In this document: piece by piece, positions 13,672 to 13,883 of the stretch
How positions within the stretch are numbered: position 1 is the stretch's first letter
How the letters are laid out: each line of letters starts with the position of its first letter
Translations under genes and position numbers: made by a program
Source of the DNA: UBA1402 sp964488495
Lineage (GTDB): Bacteria; Bacteroidota; Bacteroidia; Bacteroidales; UBA1402
Assembly: GCA_964488495.1 (NCBI GenBank)
Contig: CAZAUQ010000054.1
Span: 1-13,883 of the forward strand
Direction of reading: 5' to 3'
DNA length: 13,883 nucleotides
Notes under the pieces: model-generated
Databases searched by the model: none
What the model was told of the DNA's origin: nothing
The model's input: the letters and a program-made list of their open reading frames with translations, nothing else

Positions 13672-13694
13672 TACCAGATTAAAGCACTTTTCTC
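13650..13694. repeat. Pair of 12-bp direct repeats flanking the promoter
   Basis: AGCACTTTTCTC occurs at 13650-13661 and 13683-13694, exactly 33 bp apart, about three helical turns. The first copy abuts the -7 element. Such phasing suits a dimeric or cooperatively bound regulator; no regulator can be named. Confidence 0.6.
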
Positions 13695-13697
13695 CTA

Positions 13698-13883
13698 TCA
13701 TCTTATCCGGATATACTCTTCCCCTGCAGAGCGGGCCATTTTCATCTGTGTCATATTGGCCAATATAGAGCGGCTGTTGGTTGCATAGATTTCACCAGAA
13801 TGGAGATCATGCAGGGATTGTGCAGTTTGCTTGTGGCTCGAATGATCATGGGTGTTTTGATATGATGTGGGTGGTAATAACCG
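13698..13883 (-). CDS. Unrecognised partial reading frame at the right edge
   Basis: Open from the right edge for 61 codons to a stop at 13700-13698. It reads, among others, SSHKQTAQSLHDLHSGEIY and ILANMTQMKMARSAGEEYI, ending IRIR. I do not recognise a family. The composition looks protein-like, but the first codons coincide with an IS-end motif, so this may be the tail of a gene cut by an insertion or a chance frame. The region has no other gene. Confidence 0.3.
   Translation of the reverse strand, partial: RLLPPTSYQNTHDHSSHKQTAQSLHDLHSGEIYATNSRSILANMTQMKMARSAGEEYIRIR
13867..13883 (+). repeat. IS21-like end motif at the right edge
   Basis: GTGGGTGGTAATAACCG resembles GTGGGTGGTTATGACCG at 12251. 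It may be the start of an IS end that continues beyond the window. Confidence 0.4.

Overview
The window looks like a chromosomal stretch from a member of the Bacteroidota, probably order Bacteroidales. Three things support this. Several genes are preceded by the Bacteroidota -7 promoter element (TAnnTTTG, here mostly TATATTTG), in some cases with a TTTG or TTG -33 element. The gene content fits: a secreted polysaccharide lyase, a protein resembling DUF3843, and many DUF4143-type ATPases. Shine-Dalgarno signals are weak. No RNA gene or CRISPR array is visible.

Layout. (1) 1-2527, minus: a large, GC-rich, secreted family PL11 rhamnogalacturonan lyase, cut by the left edge. (2) 2528-4034: an AT-rich control region with three 23-bp tandem repeats, then a plus-strand DUF4143-type ATPase (subtype C). 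(3) 4057-6887, minus: a SEC-C zinc-motif protein and a DUF3843-like protein, probably co-oriented partners. (4) 7356-8672, plus: a second DUF4143-type ATPase (subtype B). (5) 8673-9045: decayed DNA holding a terminator repeat, an insertion-sequence-end motif, a fragment of a subtype C ATPase and a short copy of the 3' end of the DUF3843-like gene. (6) 9046-10224, minus: ATPase of subtype A. (7) 10225-10941: a wrecked IS21-family element (istA fragments plus end repeats) joined to a piece of an excisionase-type helix-turn-helix gene. (8) 10942-12096, minus: a second subtype A ATPase. (9) 12097-12319: a long palindromic promoter, a second copy of the terminator repeat and IS21-like end repeats. 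(10) 12320-13621, minus: a second subtype B ATPase. (11) 13622-13883: its promoter, an unrecognised partial reading frame and another IS-end motif at the right edge.

How the parts relate. The lyase is an outer-surface or secreted pectin-degrading enzyme and has no visible link to the rest. The remaining 11 kb is an accessory region with four intact ATPases plus one fossil. Each intact ATPase has an N-terminal P-loop ATPase domain and a C-terminal PD-(D/E)xK nuclease-like domain. They belong to three subtypes and have repeated, often palindromic, elements at their 5' ends. On two or three of them, IS21-like end motifs lie at the 3' side. The fossil at 8840-9012 keeps the order and strands of the intact ATPase / SEC-C / DUF3843-like block, which suggests that block was once duplicated as a unit. 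The function of DUF4143-type ATPases is not established. Mobile cassette-like behaviour is my inference from the flanking repeats.
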